64,000 bases of DNA. Origin: Natronorubrum halalkaliphilum (GTDB lineage: Archaea; Halobacteriota; Halobacteria; Halobacteriales; Natrialbaceae). The stretch is taken from contig NZ_WUYX01000008.1 in the NCBI RefSeq assembly GCF_009834785.1, positions 27,814 through 91,813 on the forward strand, written 5' to 3'. Positions within the stretch are counted from its first letter, which is position 1. Each line of letters begins with the position of its first letter. Below the pieces are notes generated by a model. That model was given only the letters and a program-made list of their open reading frames with translations, was not told the origin of the DNA and made no database searches. Shown piece after piece: positions 52,506-61,043 of the stretch. The position numbers and the translations under genes are program-made.

Positions 52506-53330
52506 TTAGCTGCGGAGTTTCTCGATGCGCTTTTCCGTCGGCGGGTGGGTCGCGAACACCGTCTCGAGCAGCCCGCGCTCGGAGTTGAAGATACAGAGCG
52601 CGGCCTGTCCGTCGCCGATGGTCGACTCGCGGTTCTCGGCGCCCTTCGAGATCTTCTCGAGGGCTCGCGCGAGCGGGTCGCCGCTGCCGATGTACTGTCG
52701 CGCGTCGTCGTCGGCGACGTACTCGCGGTACCGGGAGATCGCCATCACGAGCACCGTCACGAGCATCTGGGCGAACATCGAGAGCACCATCCCGACGATG
52801 AAGCCACCGGGGTTGTCCTCGCCGCCAAACACGTAGACGAAGTAGACGGCGTAGCCGACCATCATCCCGATGGAGCTGCCGATCGTCATCATCAACACGT
52901 CGCGGTTCTTGATGTGGGCGAGTTCGTGGGCGACGACGCCCTCGAGTTCGTCGCGGTCGAGCAGGCGGATGAGTTCCTCGCTGACGACGACGACGCCGTT
53001 GCCCTTCCGGCCCGTCGCGAAGGCGTTTGGCACGCCCATCTGCTGGACCATCAGTTTGGGCTTGTCGATTCCCATATCGCGGCTGAGCGACTCGGTCATC
53101 CGGTGAATATCCGCGTACTGGCCGGTCTCGGGCATCTCCTCGGCCTGTCTGGTAGCGGCCCAGGTTCCGATCTTGTACTGGATGAACGGGAACGTGATCA
53201 GCAACAGCAAGACGATCGGCCACGCGCCCGACCCCAGAAACGCCAGTCCGACGGCCCCGACGAACAGGTACAGCGCCGCCAGCATCGAGCCGACGACGAA
53301 CATCCGTAGTTTCAGTCCGAAGTCTGTCAT
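52506..53330 (-). CDS. htpX: HtpX-type M48 membrane metalloprotease
   Basis: Zinc membrane protease involved in membrane protein quality control. The 274-residue product has two N-terminal helices (~10-32, 36-52), the catalytic HELAHIKNRD (H135, E136, H139), a second helical pair (~145-198), and the third ligand E203 in YREYVADDDA. The C-terminal ATHPPTEKRIEKL is typical of the family. A TATA box (TTTATAC, minus strand, 53354-53360) lies 27 bp upstream of ATG 53330, so the mRNA is leaderless. Confidence 0.95.
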   Translation of the reverse strand: MTDFGLKLRMFVVGSMLAALYLFVGAVGLAFLGSGAWPIVLLLLITFPFIQYKIGTWAATRQAEEMPETGQYADIHRMTESLSRDMGIDKPKLMVQQMGVPNAFATGRKGNGVVVVSEELIRLLDRDELEGVVAHELAHIKNRDVLMMTIGSSIGMMVGYAVYFVYVFGGEDNPGGFIVGMVLSMFAQMLVTVLVMAISRYREYVADDDARQYIGSGDPLARALEKISKGAENRESTIGDGQAALCIFNSERGLLETVFATHPPTEKRIEKLRS

Positions 53331-53353
53331 AGACGAGGGTAAGTGATCATGAT

Positions 53354-53360
53354 GTATAAA
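53354..53360 (-). promoter_or_regulatory. TATA box of htpX
   Basis: TTTATAC on the minus strand, centred 27 bp upstream of the ATG at 53330. Confidence 0.7.
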
Positions 53361-53657
53361 CACCGCGGGATATATCGACACACACAGCAGGGGCGATCGT
53401 GTGATCCCACAACGTTGTCTCGGACGTTGACAGATTCGTCGCTCGGTACGTCTCGAAGATACGCAGCCCGCGCTCGCCACGTCTCGCAGATGCGTCCTCG
53501 TCAGGTAAGAACGAAATTCATAAGTTCGTCCCTGTCGGTTTCACTCGTATGTCCCGTTCCGCTCGCGTCGTCGTCTCTCGTCGCGTGAGCGGTTCGTCTG
53601 CGGCTCCTTTTGGTAAAAAACGCCCGTAACCAGTGCTCGAGGCGGGCGTAGCGCCCC

Positions 53658-53714
53658 CGTCTCGGGTGCGATTCGGGCGCAAACGGGTTCGACGCTCGAA
53701 CCCGACGCGAGACG
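53658..53714. promoter_or_regulatory. Nested dyad upstream of dapA
   Basis: A perfect 9-bp stem CGGGTTCGA / TCGAACCCG with loop CGC (53684-53704) lies inside a further 7-bp pair CGTCTCG (53658-53664) and CGAGACG (53708-53714). It ends 43 bp before the dapA ATG, upstream of the TATA-like AATCAAGTAG (~53728-53737). The rest of the 427-bp gap 53331-53757 shows nothing else convincing. As it precedes the promoter it is more likely a protein-binding site than a riboswitch. Confidence 0.5.
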
Positions 53715-53757
53715 AACATCACCCACAATCAAGTAGCCACTCAGCAACCCACAGACC

Positions 53758-54705
53758 ATGACATCCACCATCGACTTCACCGGCGTCTTCCCGGCAATGT
53801 GTACGCCGTTCGACGAGGACGAACGCATCGACTTCGAAACGCTCCAGACCGACGCCCAGCGACTCGAGGCCGCGGGCGTCGACGGGCTCGTTCCCGTCGG
53901 CTCGACCGGCGAATCCGCGACGCTGACCCACGACGAACACGTCCGCGTCGTCGAGGCGGTCATCGAGGCCGTCGACGACGTCCCCGTCATCGCGGGCACG
54001 GGCTCGAACAACACCCGCGAGGCGCTGGAGCTCTCCGAGCGCGCGGCGGAAGCCGGCGCGGACGCCCTGTTGCTCATCTCGCCGTACTACAACAAGCCCG
54101 AACAGCGCGGGCTGGTCGAGCACTTCCGAACGATCGCGGACGCGGTCGACCTGCCACAGATCGTCTACAACGTCCCCTCGCGGACGGGTCGAAACATCGA
54201 ACCCGACACGGCCGTCGAACTCGCCTCCCACGAGAACATCGCGGGCTACAAGGCCGCCAGCGGCGACCTTGGCCAGATCGGCGAGATCGCCGAGCGCACG
54301 ATGGACGAGGACTTTTCGGTCCTCTCGGGCGACGACGCGCTCACGCTCCCGACCATCTCTGTCGGCGGGACGGGGACGATCAGCGTCGCCGCGAACATCG
54401 AACCGGAACTCACCTGCGCGATGGTCGGCGCCGCCATCGACGGCGACTACGCACGCGCACGGAACATCCACCACGAACTCGGCCCGCTGTTCCGCGAACT
54501 CTTCGTCGAGACCAACCCGATCCCCGTCAAGGAAGCCATGGAGATCCGGGGCTACGGCCCGGCTCGACTCCGCTCGCCGCTGTCCCGTCTCGCCGACGAA
54601 TACCGTGAGGACCTCGAGACCGTCCTCGCGGACCTCGAGGGCGAGTCCGCGGTCGACGGCGTCGACGCGAGCGACGCGGAACCGGCCGCGGAGGGTGATC
54701 GATGA
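53758..54705 (+). CDS. dapA: 4-hydroxy-tetrahydrodipicolinate synthase
   Basis: First lysine-branch enzyme, condensing pyruvate with aspartate semialdehyde. The 315-residue TIM barrel has GVFPAMCTPFDE, GLVPVGSTGESATLTHDEH, the proton-relay Tyr Y137 in IVYNVPSRTG and the Schiff-base lysine K165 in IAGYKAASGD. An acidic C-terminal tail of ~25 residues extends past the family core. It heads dapA-dapB-dapD with 4-bp overlaps. A TATA-like AATCAAGTAG is about 27 bp upstream, fitting a leaderless start. Confidence 0.96.
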   Translation: MTSTIDFTGVFPAMCTPFDEDERIDFETLQTDAQRLEAAGVDGLVPVGSTGESATLTHDEHVRVVEAVIEAVDDVPVIAGTGSNNTREALELSERAAEAGADALLLISPYYNKPEQRGLVEHFRTIADAVDLPQIVYNVPSRTGRNIEPDTAVELASHENIAGYKAASGDLGQIGEIAERTMDEDFSVLSGDDALTLPTISVGGTGTISVAANIEPELTCAMVGAAIDGDYARARNIHHELGPLFRELFVETNPIPVKEAMEIRGYGPARLRSPLSRLADEYREDLETVLADLEGESAVDGVDASDAEPAAEGDR

Positions 54706-55469
54706 CGGTCCGGCTCGGCGTCACCGGCGCGACGGGCCGGATGGGACGGGAAGTGATCGCCGCCGCCGCGGACCGTGACGACTGCGAGGTCGTCTTCGCG
54801 GTCAACCGCGACCCGGCCGACGAGACGGTCGACGGCGTCGAGATCGAGTCCGCGGCCGAGTTCGACTCGCTGGTCGACGACCGCGAGCCGACGGTGGTCG
54901 TCGATTTCACCGGCCCCGAGTCGGCAGTCGACTACGCCGCCACCTGCGCCGACGCCGACGTCGCGTTCGTCACGGGCACGACCGGCTTCGACGACGACCA
55001 GCGCGAGGCGCTCGAGGCGGCCAGCGAGGCGGTCGCCGTCCTCCACGCGCCGAACTTCGCCCGCGGGGTGCAGGCCCTGCTGAACGTGGTCGGCGAGGCC
55101 GTCCGGAACCTGCCGGGCTACGACGTCGAACTGGTCGAGACCCACCACAACGCAAAGCGCGACGCCCCGAGTGGCACCGCGAACGGCCTGCTCGAGGAGA
55201 TCGAGGCAAACGGCGAGTTTACCGAGCGAACGCACGGTCGTGTGGGCGAGGACCCGCGCGAAGCGGGTGAGATCGGCGTCCACGCGCTCCGCGCCGGAAA
55301 CGTAACGGGCGAACACGAAGTAATCCTCGCGGACAACCACGAGGAGCTTCGACTGACTCACCGCGCCGAGGATCGAGGCGTTTTCGCCGCCGGCGCGGTC
55401 GACGCGGCGGCGTGGATCGCTGGACAAAAGTCGGGCTGGTACGAGTTTTCGGACGTGATTGCCGAATGA
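54702..55469 (+). CDS. dapB: 4-hydroxy-tetrahydrodipicolinate reductase
   Basis: NAD(P)H-dependent second step of the DAP pathway. The 255-residue product has the Rossmann motif VTGATGRMGREV, FVTGTTGFDDDQ, APNFARGVQALL, the catalytic ETHHNAKRDAPSGTA (His/Lys), and the C-terminal dimer strands ending AAWIAGQKSGWYEFSDVI. It overlaps dapA by 4 bp and dapD by 4 bp (both ATGA), so translation is coupled along the operon. Confidence 0.96.
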   Translation: MTVRLGVTGATGRMGREVIAAAADRDDCEVVFAVNRDPADETVDGVEIESAAEFDSLVDDREPTVVVDFTGPESAVDYAATCADADVAFVTGTTGFDDDQREALEAASEAVAVLHAPNFARGVQALLNVVGEAVRNLPGYDVELVETHHNAKRDAPSGTANGLLEEIEANGEFTERTHGRVGEDPREAGEIGVHALRAGNVTGEHEVILADNHEELRLTHRAEDRGVFAAGAVDAAAWIAGQKSGWYEFSDVIAE

Positions 55470-56302
55470 GTGCACTGAAGGACGAAATCGAGCAGCTGTG
55501 GGCAGCATACGACGCCGACGAGATCGACGCCGAGACCGCCGGCGAGGACGAGTACGACGCTCTGGAAGCCTTCCTCGAGGCCCTCGAGGACGGCGAGGTA
55601 CGGGCGGCCGAAAAGCGAAACGGCGAGTGGGAGGCCAACCAATGGGTCAAGCAGGGCATCCTGCTGAACTTCGGCCTTCGATCGATCCAACAGTACGACC
55701 ACGGGGGGACCGCGTACAACGACGTCCTGCCGTTGGCCGACTCGAGCGAGTACGGCGACCGCGGCAGTCGCAATACGCCCGACGGCACGGTCGTTCGCAA
55801 GGGCGCACACATCGGCTCGGACTGTATCCTGATGAGTCCGGCCTTCGTCAACATCGGGGCCTCCGTTGGCGACGGAACCCTCGTCGACTCCTGTGACACC
55901 GTCGGCTCCTGCGCCCAGATCGGCGATAACGTCAAACTCGGCGCGAACACGCTTATCGGGGGCGTCCTGGAACCCGTCGAGAGCGCGCCGGTCATCGTCG
56001 AGGACAACGTCTCGCTCGGTGCGGGCTGTCGCGTGACCTCCGGCTTCGTCGTCGGCGAGAACAGCGTCGTCGGCGAGAATACGCTCCTCACCCCGCGCAT
56101 CCCGGTCTACGATCTCGTCGAGGAGGAGGTCGTCTACGGGGAACTGCCGGCAAACCGGCGCGCGTTCACGCGATTCGTCGAGTCCTCGATCAGCGATCAC
56201 GACCTCTTCGAGGGCGGCGCGTACAAGCCAGCCGTCGTGGCGACCGATCTCGAGACGGAGACGCTCGAGGCGACCGAACGCGAGGACGCGCTGCGAGAAT
56301 AG
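55466..56302 (+). CDS. dapD: Tetrahydrodipicolinate N-succinyltransferase
   Basis: Left-handed beta-helix acyltransferase committing the pathway to the succinylase branch. The 278-residue product has a helical N-terminal domain (~1-90) and hexapeptide repeats from about 105 to 215 (TVVRKGAHIGSDCILMSPAFVNIGASVG, then GGVLEP and ENVS-type turns), then a short C-terminal cap. SPAFVNIGA and GGVLEP are typical of DapD and distinguish it from DapH. Start ATG 55466 overlaps the dapB stop. The next gene is on the minus strand, so the dapABD operon ends here. Confidence 0.94.
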   Translation: MSALKDEIEQLWAAYDADEIDAETAGEDEYDALEAFLEALEDGEVRAAEKRNGEWEANQWVKQGILLNFGLRSIQQYDHGGTAYNDVLPLADSSEYGDRGSRNTPDGTVVRKGAHIGSDCILMSPAFVNIGASVGDGTLVDSCDTVGSCAQIGDNVKLGANTLIGGVLEPVESAPVIVEDNVSLGAGCRVTSGFVVGENSVVGENTLLTPRIPVYDLVEEEVVYGELPANRRAFTRFVESSISDHDLFEGGAYKPAVVATDLETETLEATEREDALRE

Positions 56303-56450
56303 GCGGCCAGGTCGGGACTCGACGTAGGTTGTGCAAAACAGAGTCGGTGCAATCGACCGGCTACGTTCGCCGAGCACCATCCCTCAGAGTAGGAACCGCG
56401 ACATCGAGAGCAGTGACTCGGACGTGGTCCGTGACCCGTTCCAGGAACGA

Positions 56451-56849
56451 TCATCCGTTTCGCTCGGATTCGAGGGTTCGCTCGGCGGCCTCCTCGTCAG
56501 TATCCTCGAAAACCGTCTTCGCGTCAGCTACCGATTCAGTCTCGAGCAGACGCGTGACGCGTCGTTCGAACTCTGCCTCGTCGATCTCGCCGCTGGCGTA
56601 GCGCTGGCGCAGTGTCTCGAGCGCCCGTTGCTGTTCGTTATCGCTGTGTGACGGTGAATCGGGAGACTGACTCGAAGACTGTGAATCGTACCACTGCGCG
56701 AGTTGGACGGCTGCCGGCAGGACGAACCCGAATCCGATCACGAACACGATCCAGAAGTTCGACCAGCCGAGGAACAACAGTCCGAGCGCTACTCCGACGG
56801 TCAACATACTGACGGCGCTGCTGACGACTGAGGTGAGCGGCTGCGTCAC
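56451..56849 (-). CDS. SHOCT-domain membrane protein
   Basis: A 132-residue protein with two hydrophobic helices (~13-29 and 33-52), a Ser-rich linker, and a C-terminal SHOCT motif (LETLRQRYASGEIDEAEFERRVTRLLE), a short oligomerisation module. Start GTG 56849 is chosen because CTCTTTTCTG lies 27 bp upstream as a TATA box; the frame extends upstream into the palindromic element, which is not coding. It lies between dapD and lysA on the opposite strand and interrupts the lysine block. Confidence 0.75.
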   Translation of the reverse strand: MTQPLTSVVSSAVSMLTVGVALGLLFLGWSNFWIVFVIGFGFVLPAAVQLAQWYDSQSSSQSPDSPSHSDNEQQRALETLRQRYASGEIDEAEFERRVTRLLETESVADAKTVFEDTDEEAAERTLESERNG

Positions 56850-56902
56850 TATCCGATATCGTACCGATAGGCAGAAAAGAGTATCTCCACTGAACGTGGA
56901 CT

Positions 56903-56986
56903 CATACGGATTGCTGTAACTATGTACTGCCAATCGCCGACCCCGCTCTGGTGATCGGCGGTAATTGACTACAGTAAACCGTATCA
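56903..56986. mobile_element. 84-bp palindromic element (MITE/REP-like), copy 2
   Basis: Same outer sequences as copy 1: begins CATACGGATTGCTGTAAC and ends ACAGTAAACCGTATCA, sharing the last 37 bases exactly. Its left inner arm has decayed (TACTGCCAATCGCC) so the inner stem is imperfect, suggesting an older insertion. It lies in the 381-bp gap 56850-57230 upstream of the SHOCT gene promoter and before lysA; the gap holds no other gene. Confidence 0.75.
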
Positions 56987-57230
56987 CACGAGAACCAGGA
57001 CACACTCGATAGAATCCCCCTCGACGAACGGTACGCCGAGAAGGATACCTCTACAGGCGGAGCGGGGCGAGTGCCTCGGGTCGTACGGAAATCGAAGATT
57101 TCCGCGGCTGAGCGAAGGTTCGCTCGAGATCAATAGCACAGCACGGGTCGAACAACCGGTTCAAATTCGATCGTTACTGCAGAGAACAGAACCCAAACGC
57201 TTGAATTCTCGCGATCACTTCACTCGAACA

Positions 57231-58739
57231 ATGACTGAACTCGTGGCGTCACCGGCCGTCCGTCGCCTCGGCGACTGGGACGCCGCCGACCTCCGGACGC
57301 TGATCGCGGACTACGGCTCGCCGCTGTACGTCCTCGATCTCGAGCGCGTGCGCGAGAACGCTCGTCGAATCGAAACCGCGTTTCCCGACACCGACATTTT
57401 CTACGCCGTCAAAGCCAACGCGCTCGGGGAACTCCTCGAGACGATTCACGGCGAGGGAATCGGACTCGAGTGCGCCTCCGCCGGCGAAGTCAAACGCGCG
57501 CTCGCGGCCGTCGAGTCGGAAACCGGGGACGATGCAACGGGCGCGGACGTCCACTACACCGCCGTCAACCCGCCCGCACGGGATTTGGACTGGGTCGTCG
57601 ACGCCTGGGCGGAGTACCCCGACCTGACGATCACCGTCGGAGCGGAGGACACGATCGACCGCCTCGCGGACCGGGGCTACGACGGGCGGCTCTGTCTCCG
57701 CGTGAATCCGGGCATCGGCGCGGGTCACCACGAAAAGGTCGAAACGGGAGCCAACGCCAAGTTCGGCGTCCCCGCAGAGCGCGCGGTCGAGGTGCTCGCG
57801 GACGCGGCCGACCGCGGCTTCGACGTCGTTGGCGTCCACGCCCACGTCGGCTCGGGCGTCTCGAGCGACCAACTGGACGATCATCGGGAGTTCGTCTCGC
57901 GGATGGGCGATCTGGCCCGATCCGTCGCCGCCGAGGTCGGCGGCCTCGAGTTCGTCGACGTCGGCGGCGGCTTCGGCGTCCCCTACCGCGAGGACGAACA
58001 GCCGCTGGACCTCCAGGCGGTCGCCGACGCGACTCGCGAGGCGATCGGCGAGATCGACGCGCGACTGACGATCGAACCCGGACGCTACTTCGTCGCGGAC
58101 GCGGGCGTCCTCCTGTCGGAGGTCAACACCGTCAAGGAGGCCCGCGACACGGTCGCCGTCGGCGTCGACGCCGGGATGACGACCCTGTTGCGGCCCGCGA
58201 TGTACGACGCGTATCATCCGATCCGGAATCTGACGGCCGAGTCGAGCGGCGGTGACGACGGTGGCGAAACCGAGAGCGGTCGCAATGGGAGGGACGATCA
58301 CGGCGACGGTCGCGACGGCCACACCGATCACATCCACCGCGAGACGCTGTCGCAGACAATCGCCGGTCCGATCTGCGAGAGCGGGGACGTTTTCTGTACC
58401 GACCGCCAACTGCCGGCCAGTCAGCGCGGGGACGTCCTCGCCATCGGCAACGCCGGGGCCTACGGCTACGAGATGGCCAACCAGTACAACTCCCGGCCCC
58501 GACCCGCGTCGGTCGTCGTCGACGGCGAAGCAGTCCGGCTCGCCCGGCGACGCGAGACGTTCGACGACGTGATCCGACTCGAGTGTGAGACACGCGGTGT
58601 CTCGGATGGCTCGAGCGAAACACCGCAAGAGCGGACGAACGCGTCCCGTCCGGCGAACGCCGAGACGGACGCGACCGCGAACGCGAAGATTGATGCGGAC
58701 GCGAACCGAGACGTAGATACCGACCCCGAGACACGATAG
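57231..58739 (+). CDS. lysA: Diaminopimelate decarboxylase
   Basis: Final lysine step, decarboxylating meso-DAP. The 502-residue PLP barrel enzyme has the PLP lysine K61 in FYAVKANALGELL, the HAHVGSGV and DVGGGFGVPY loops, IEPGRYFVADAG and the active-site ICESGDVF. Two haloarchaeal insertions stand out: a His/Asp/Gly-rich segment at about 340-375 and a ~55-residue Ala/Asp/Thr tail, which make it longer than the usual 420. ATG 57231 is the first Met before the conserved core; the operon runs lysA-dapF-dapE. Confidence 0.95.
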   Translation: MTELVASPAVRRLGDWDAADLRTLIADYGSPLYVLDLERVRENARRIETAFPDTDIFYAVKANALGELLETIHGEGIGLECASAGEVKRALAAVESETGDDATGADVHYTAVNPPARDLDWVVDAWAEYPDLTITVGAEDTIDRLADRGYDGRLCLRVNPGIGAGHHEKVETGANAKFGVPAERAVEVLADAADRGFDVVGVHAHVGSGVSSDQLDDHREFVSRMGDLARSVAAEVGGLEFVDVGGGFGVPYREDEQPLDLQAVADATREAIGEIDARLTIEPGRYFVADAGVLLSEVNTVKEARDTVAVGVDAGMTTLLRPAMYDAYHPIRNLTAESSGGDDGGETESGRNGRDDHGDGRDGHTDHIHRETLSQTIAGPICESGDVFCTDRQLPASQRGDVLAIGNAGAYGYEMANQYNSRPRPASVVVDGEAVRLARRRETFDDVIRLECETRGVSDGSSETPQERTNASRPANAETDATANAKIDADANRDVDTDPETR

Positions 58740-58743
58740 CACG

Positions 58744-59574
58744 ATGAGCGTTCCATTTCAGAAATACCACGGCACCGGCAACGACTTTCTAATCATCCAC
58801 GCGGACGAATACGTCCCCGATCGGAGCGCACTCGCCGAGCGCGAGTGCGACCGAGCGGAGGGCGTCGGTGCCGACGGCATCCTCTTTCTCGCCCTCGAAG
58901 AGCAGTTCAGTCCGCCACGCGTCGTCATGACGCTGGTCCAGCCCGACGGCTCGACGGCACCCATGTGCGGCAACGGCGCCCGCTGTGCCGCCGAGTGGGC
59001 CATGGATCGGACGGGTACCGAGAGCGTCATGATCGACACGCAGTCGGGTACGCTGCGCGCGGATCGCACGGACGGCGATATCACGATCGAGATGGGATCC
59101 CCGACGTTCGATCCCGACAAGATCCCCGTCGACGCCGACGAGCAGGTGTTCGAAACGGCGATCGAAGGCCTCGAGGTGACGGTGGTCAACACCGGCGTTC
59201 CACACGCCGTCGCGTTCGTCGACGACGTCGAGGACGTCGATCTCGAGGAGATCGCGCCGCCCGTTCGGTACGCCGACGACTTCCCGAGGGGGACGAACGT
59301 CTGCGTGGCCAGCCCCGACGGCAGCGGCGGGTTCGATCAGCGAACCTACGAACGCGGCGTCGAGGGAGAGACGGACTCCTGTGGCACCGGCGCGGTCGCC
59401 ATCGCCGTCATCGCGCGTCGCCTCGGACACACCGACGCCGACCCGGTCGCCGTCAAGCCGCCGGGCGGCGATCTACAGGTGAGCTTCAACGAGCGCGGAC
59501 ACGCGACGCTCACCGGCCCCGTCGAACACGAGTTCGACGGCGAAGTGACCGTCGAATCGCCGGCCGAACTGTGA
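58744..59574 (+). CDS. dapF: Diaminopimelate epimerase
   Basis: Cofactor-independent racemase converting LL-DAP to meso-DAP with two Cys residues acting as acid and base. Both are visible: C75 in APMCGNGARC and C213 in DSCGTGAVAI. The 276-residue product begins FQKYHGTGNDFLII, typical of the family, and shows the two-lobed pseudo-symmetric layout. It is 4 bp after lysA and overlaps dapE by 4 bp (GTGA). Confidence 0.96.
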   Translation: MSVPFQKYHGTGNDFLIIHADEYVPDRSALAERECDRAEGVGADGILFLALEEQFSPPRVVMTLVQPDGSTAPMCGNGARCAAEWAMDRTGTESVMIDTQSGTLRADRTDGDITIEMGSPTFDPDKIPVDADEQVFETAIEGLEVTVVNTGVPHAVAFVDDVEDVDLEEIAPPVRYADDFPRGTNVCVASPDGSGGFDQRTYERGVEGETDSCGTGAVAIAVIARRLGHTDADPVAVKPPGGDLQVSFNERGHATLTGPVEHEFDGEVTVESPAEL

Positions 59575-60734
59575 CCGAAGACGACACGGCCGCGGTGGAA
59601 CCCGCCCACGGTAGTGCCTTCGACCCCATCGCTTTTCTCGAGACCGCCGTCCGACGCGCCTCCCACGAGGACGTCGGCCCGATGCGGGAGTTCCTGTGCG
59701 AGACGCTCGAGGCGAACGGGGTTACCCCGCGAATCGACGACGCGGGGAACGTACTGACGACTCGCGGGCCGGCGGACGCCGAGACCCACGTCCTGCTGAA
59801 CACCCACATCGACACCGTCTCGCCCCACGTGCCGTTCGAGCGCGACGAGAGCGGAGCCGAGGCCGACGGTGACGACGTGATTCGTGGCCGCGGCTCCTGT
59901 GACGCGAAAGGGCCCCTCGCCGCGTTACTGGCGGCGTTCTTCGCCGTCGACCCCACGGACGGCCGCGTGACGCTCGCGATCACCCCCGACGAGGAGGTGC
60001 TTTCGACGGGGGCGTACGATCTGGCATCGGGTCCGGACTCGCCGACTCGAGACGCGGACGCGGTGATCGTCGGCGAGCCGACGAATCTCGACGTCTGTAC
60101 GGCCGCGAAGGGACGATTCCAGGGGACGATTCATCTGACGGGTGCAAACGCCCACGCCGCCCAACCGGAGACGGGGGTCAATTCGGTCGCCGCCCTCGAG
60201 CACGTGCTGGCCGCGATCAGGACGTTCGGCGACCGCGACGACGCGCCCCCGAGACACCCACAACTCGGCGCGGCGACGCTCACTCCGACCGTCGTCGAGG
60301 GCGGCGAGGCGACCAACCAGGTGCCGGCCGACTGCGCGCTGACGATCGACCGCCGAAGCGTGCCGCCGGAGACCGCAGACGAGTTTCACGCGGCCCTGAC
60401 AGATCACCTGCGTGCGGCCGTACCCGACGACGTCGGGCTCGAGGTCCGATTTACCGACCGACCGACGCCGTTTCTCGAGGCCTGGGACACCGATCCCGAC
60501 GCGCGGATCGTCGAAACGCTCGCGGCTGCGTCCGGCGGCGACGTTCGGCCCTTTACCGCGGCGACCGAGGCGTCGTACTTCGCGGCGGACGCGCCGACGG
60601 TCGTCTTCGGGCCCGGCGTGCTCGCGGACGACGGAGGGGCCGTCGCACACGCGCCGCGTGAGTACGTCCGGGTCGATGCGGTTCGCGAGGCGGCGCGGGC
60701 GCTCGAGGTGACGGTTCGGTCGTTCGTCGAGTGA
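59571..60734 (+). CDS. dapE: Succinyl-diaminopimelate desuccinylase-like M20 peptidase
   Basis: Zinc hydrolase removing succinate from N-succinyl-LL-DAP. The 387-residue M20 product has metal ligand H79 and D81 (LLNTHIDTVSP), the bridging D111 (GSCDAKGP), the acid pair E141/E142 (TPDEEVLS) and E169 (VGEPTNL); a late His typical of M20 dimers is also present (NAHAAQPETG). Start is GTG 59571 overlapping dapF; an earlier frame would run into dapF. M20 enzymes vary in substrate, but linkage to dapF/lysA/dapD strongly supports DapE. Confidence 0.9.
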   Translation: MTEDDTAAVEPAHGSAFDPIAFLETAVRRASHEDVGPMREFLCETLEANGVTPRIDDAGNVLTTRGPADAETHVLLNTHIDTVSPHVPFERDESGAEADGDDVIRGRGSCDAKGPLAALLAAFFAVDPTDGRVTLAITPDEEVLSTGAYDLASGPDSPTRDADAVIVGEPTNLDVCTAAKGRFQGTIHLTGANAHAAQPETGVNSVAALEHVLAAIRTFGDRDDAPPRHPQLGAATLTPTVVEGGEATNQVPADCALTIDRRSVPPETADEFHAALTDHLRAAVPDDVGLEVRFTDRPTPFLEAWDTDPDARIVETLAAASGGDVRPFTAATEASYFAADAPTVVFGPGVLADDGGAVAHAPREYVRVDAVREAARALEVTVRSFVE

Positions 60735-60793
60735 AATCGTCGTCCCACGCTCTCGGTCTTCCTCTCACCTCCACACCCACATTCTCACTGGCG

Positions 60794-60892
60794 CTACCAC
60801 TGCGTCGAGATATAGAGCAGTGCGATCATTCCGAGGATCGCCACGACGAAGAGCGCGATCGTCGCGATTTCCGGGAAGAGAAGGTCGATCAT
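60794..60892 (-). CDS. Very small membrane protein (32 aa)
   Basis: A 32-residue ORF, MIDLLFPEIATIALFVVA plus a hydrophobic C-terminus ending YISTQW, forming a single membrane helix. A CTTTGG TATA-like element sits 27 bp upstream of the ATG, fitting a leaderless mRNA. Size is below usual annotation limits; reality of the gene is uncertain. It sits between dapE and the next gene, on the opposite strand to both. Confidence 0.45.
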   Translation of the reverse strand: MIDLLFPEIATIALFVVAILGMIALLYISTQW

Positions 60893-61043
60893 TAGGTCGC
60901 TGTTGGGAGTAGCCGACCAAAGCCGTGTTGATTTCGTCGGTTTCGAACATCGAGACGCCGGGTCGGCGATTTGTGCCAGTAAGCACACCAGCCGAGTGAT
61001 CGCACGTTTTTAGTCGGCCCTGGGCATCGTACACGACACGCAC

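Noticed and set aside
58845..59570. N-terminal extension of dapE back into dapF
   Set aside because: The extension is an Arg-rich out-of-frame reading of dapF; the GTG at 59571 with 4-bp overlap gives the normal M20 length.
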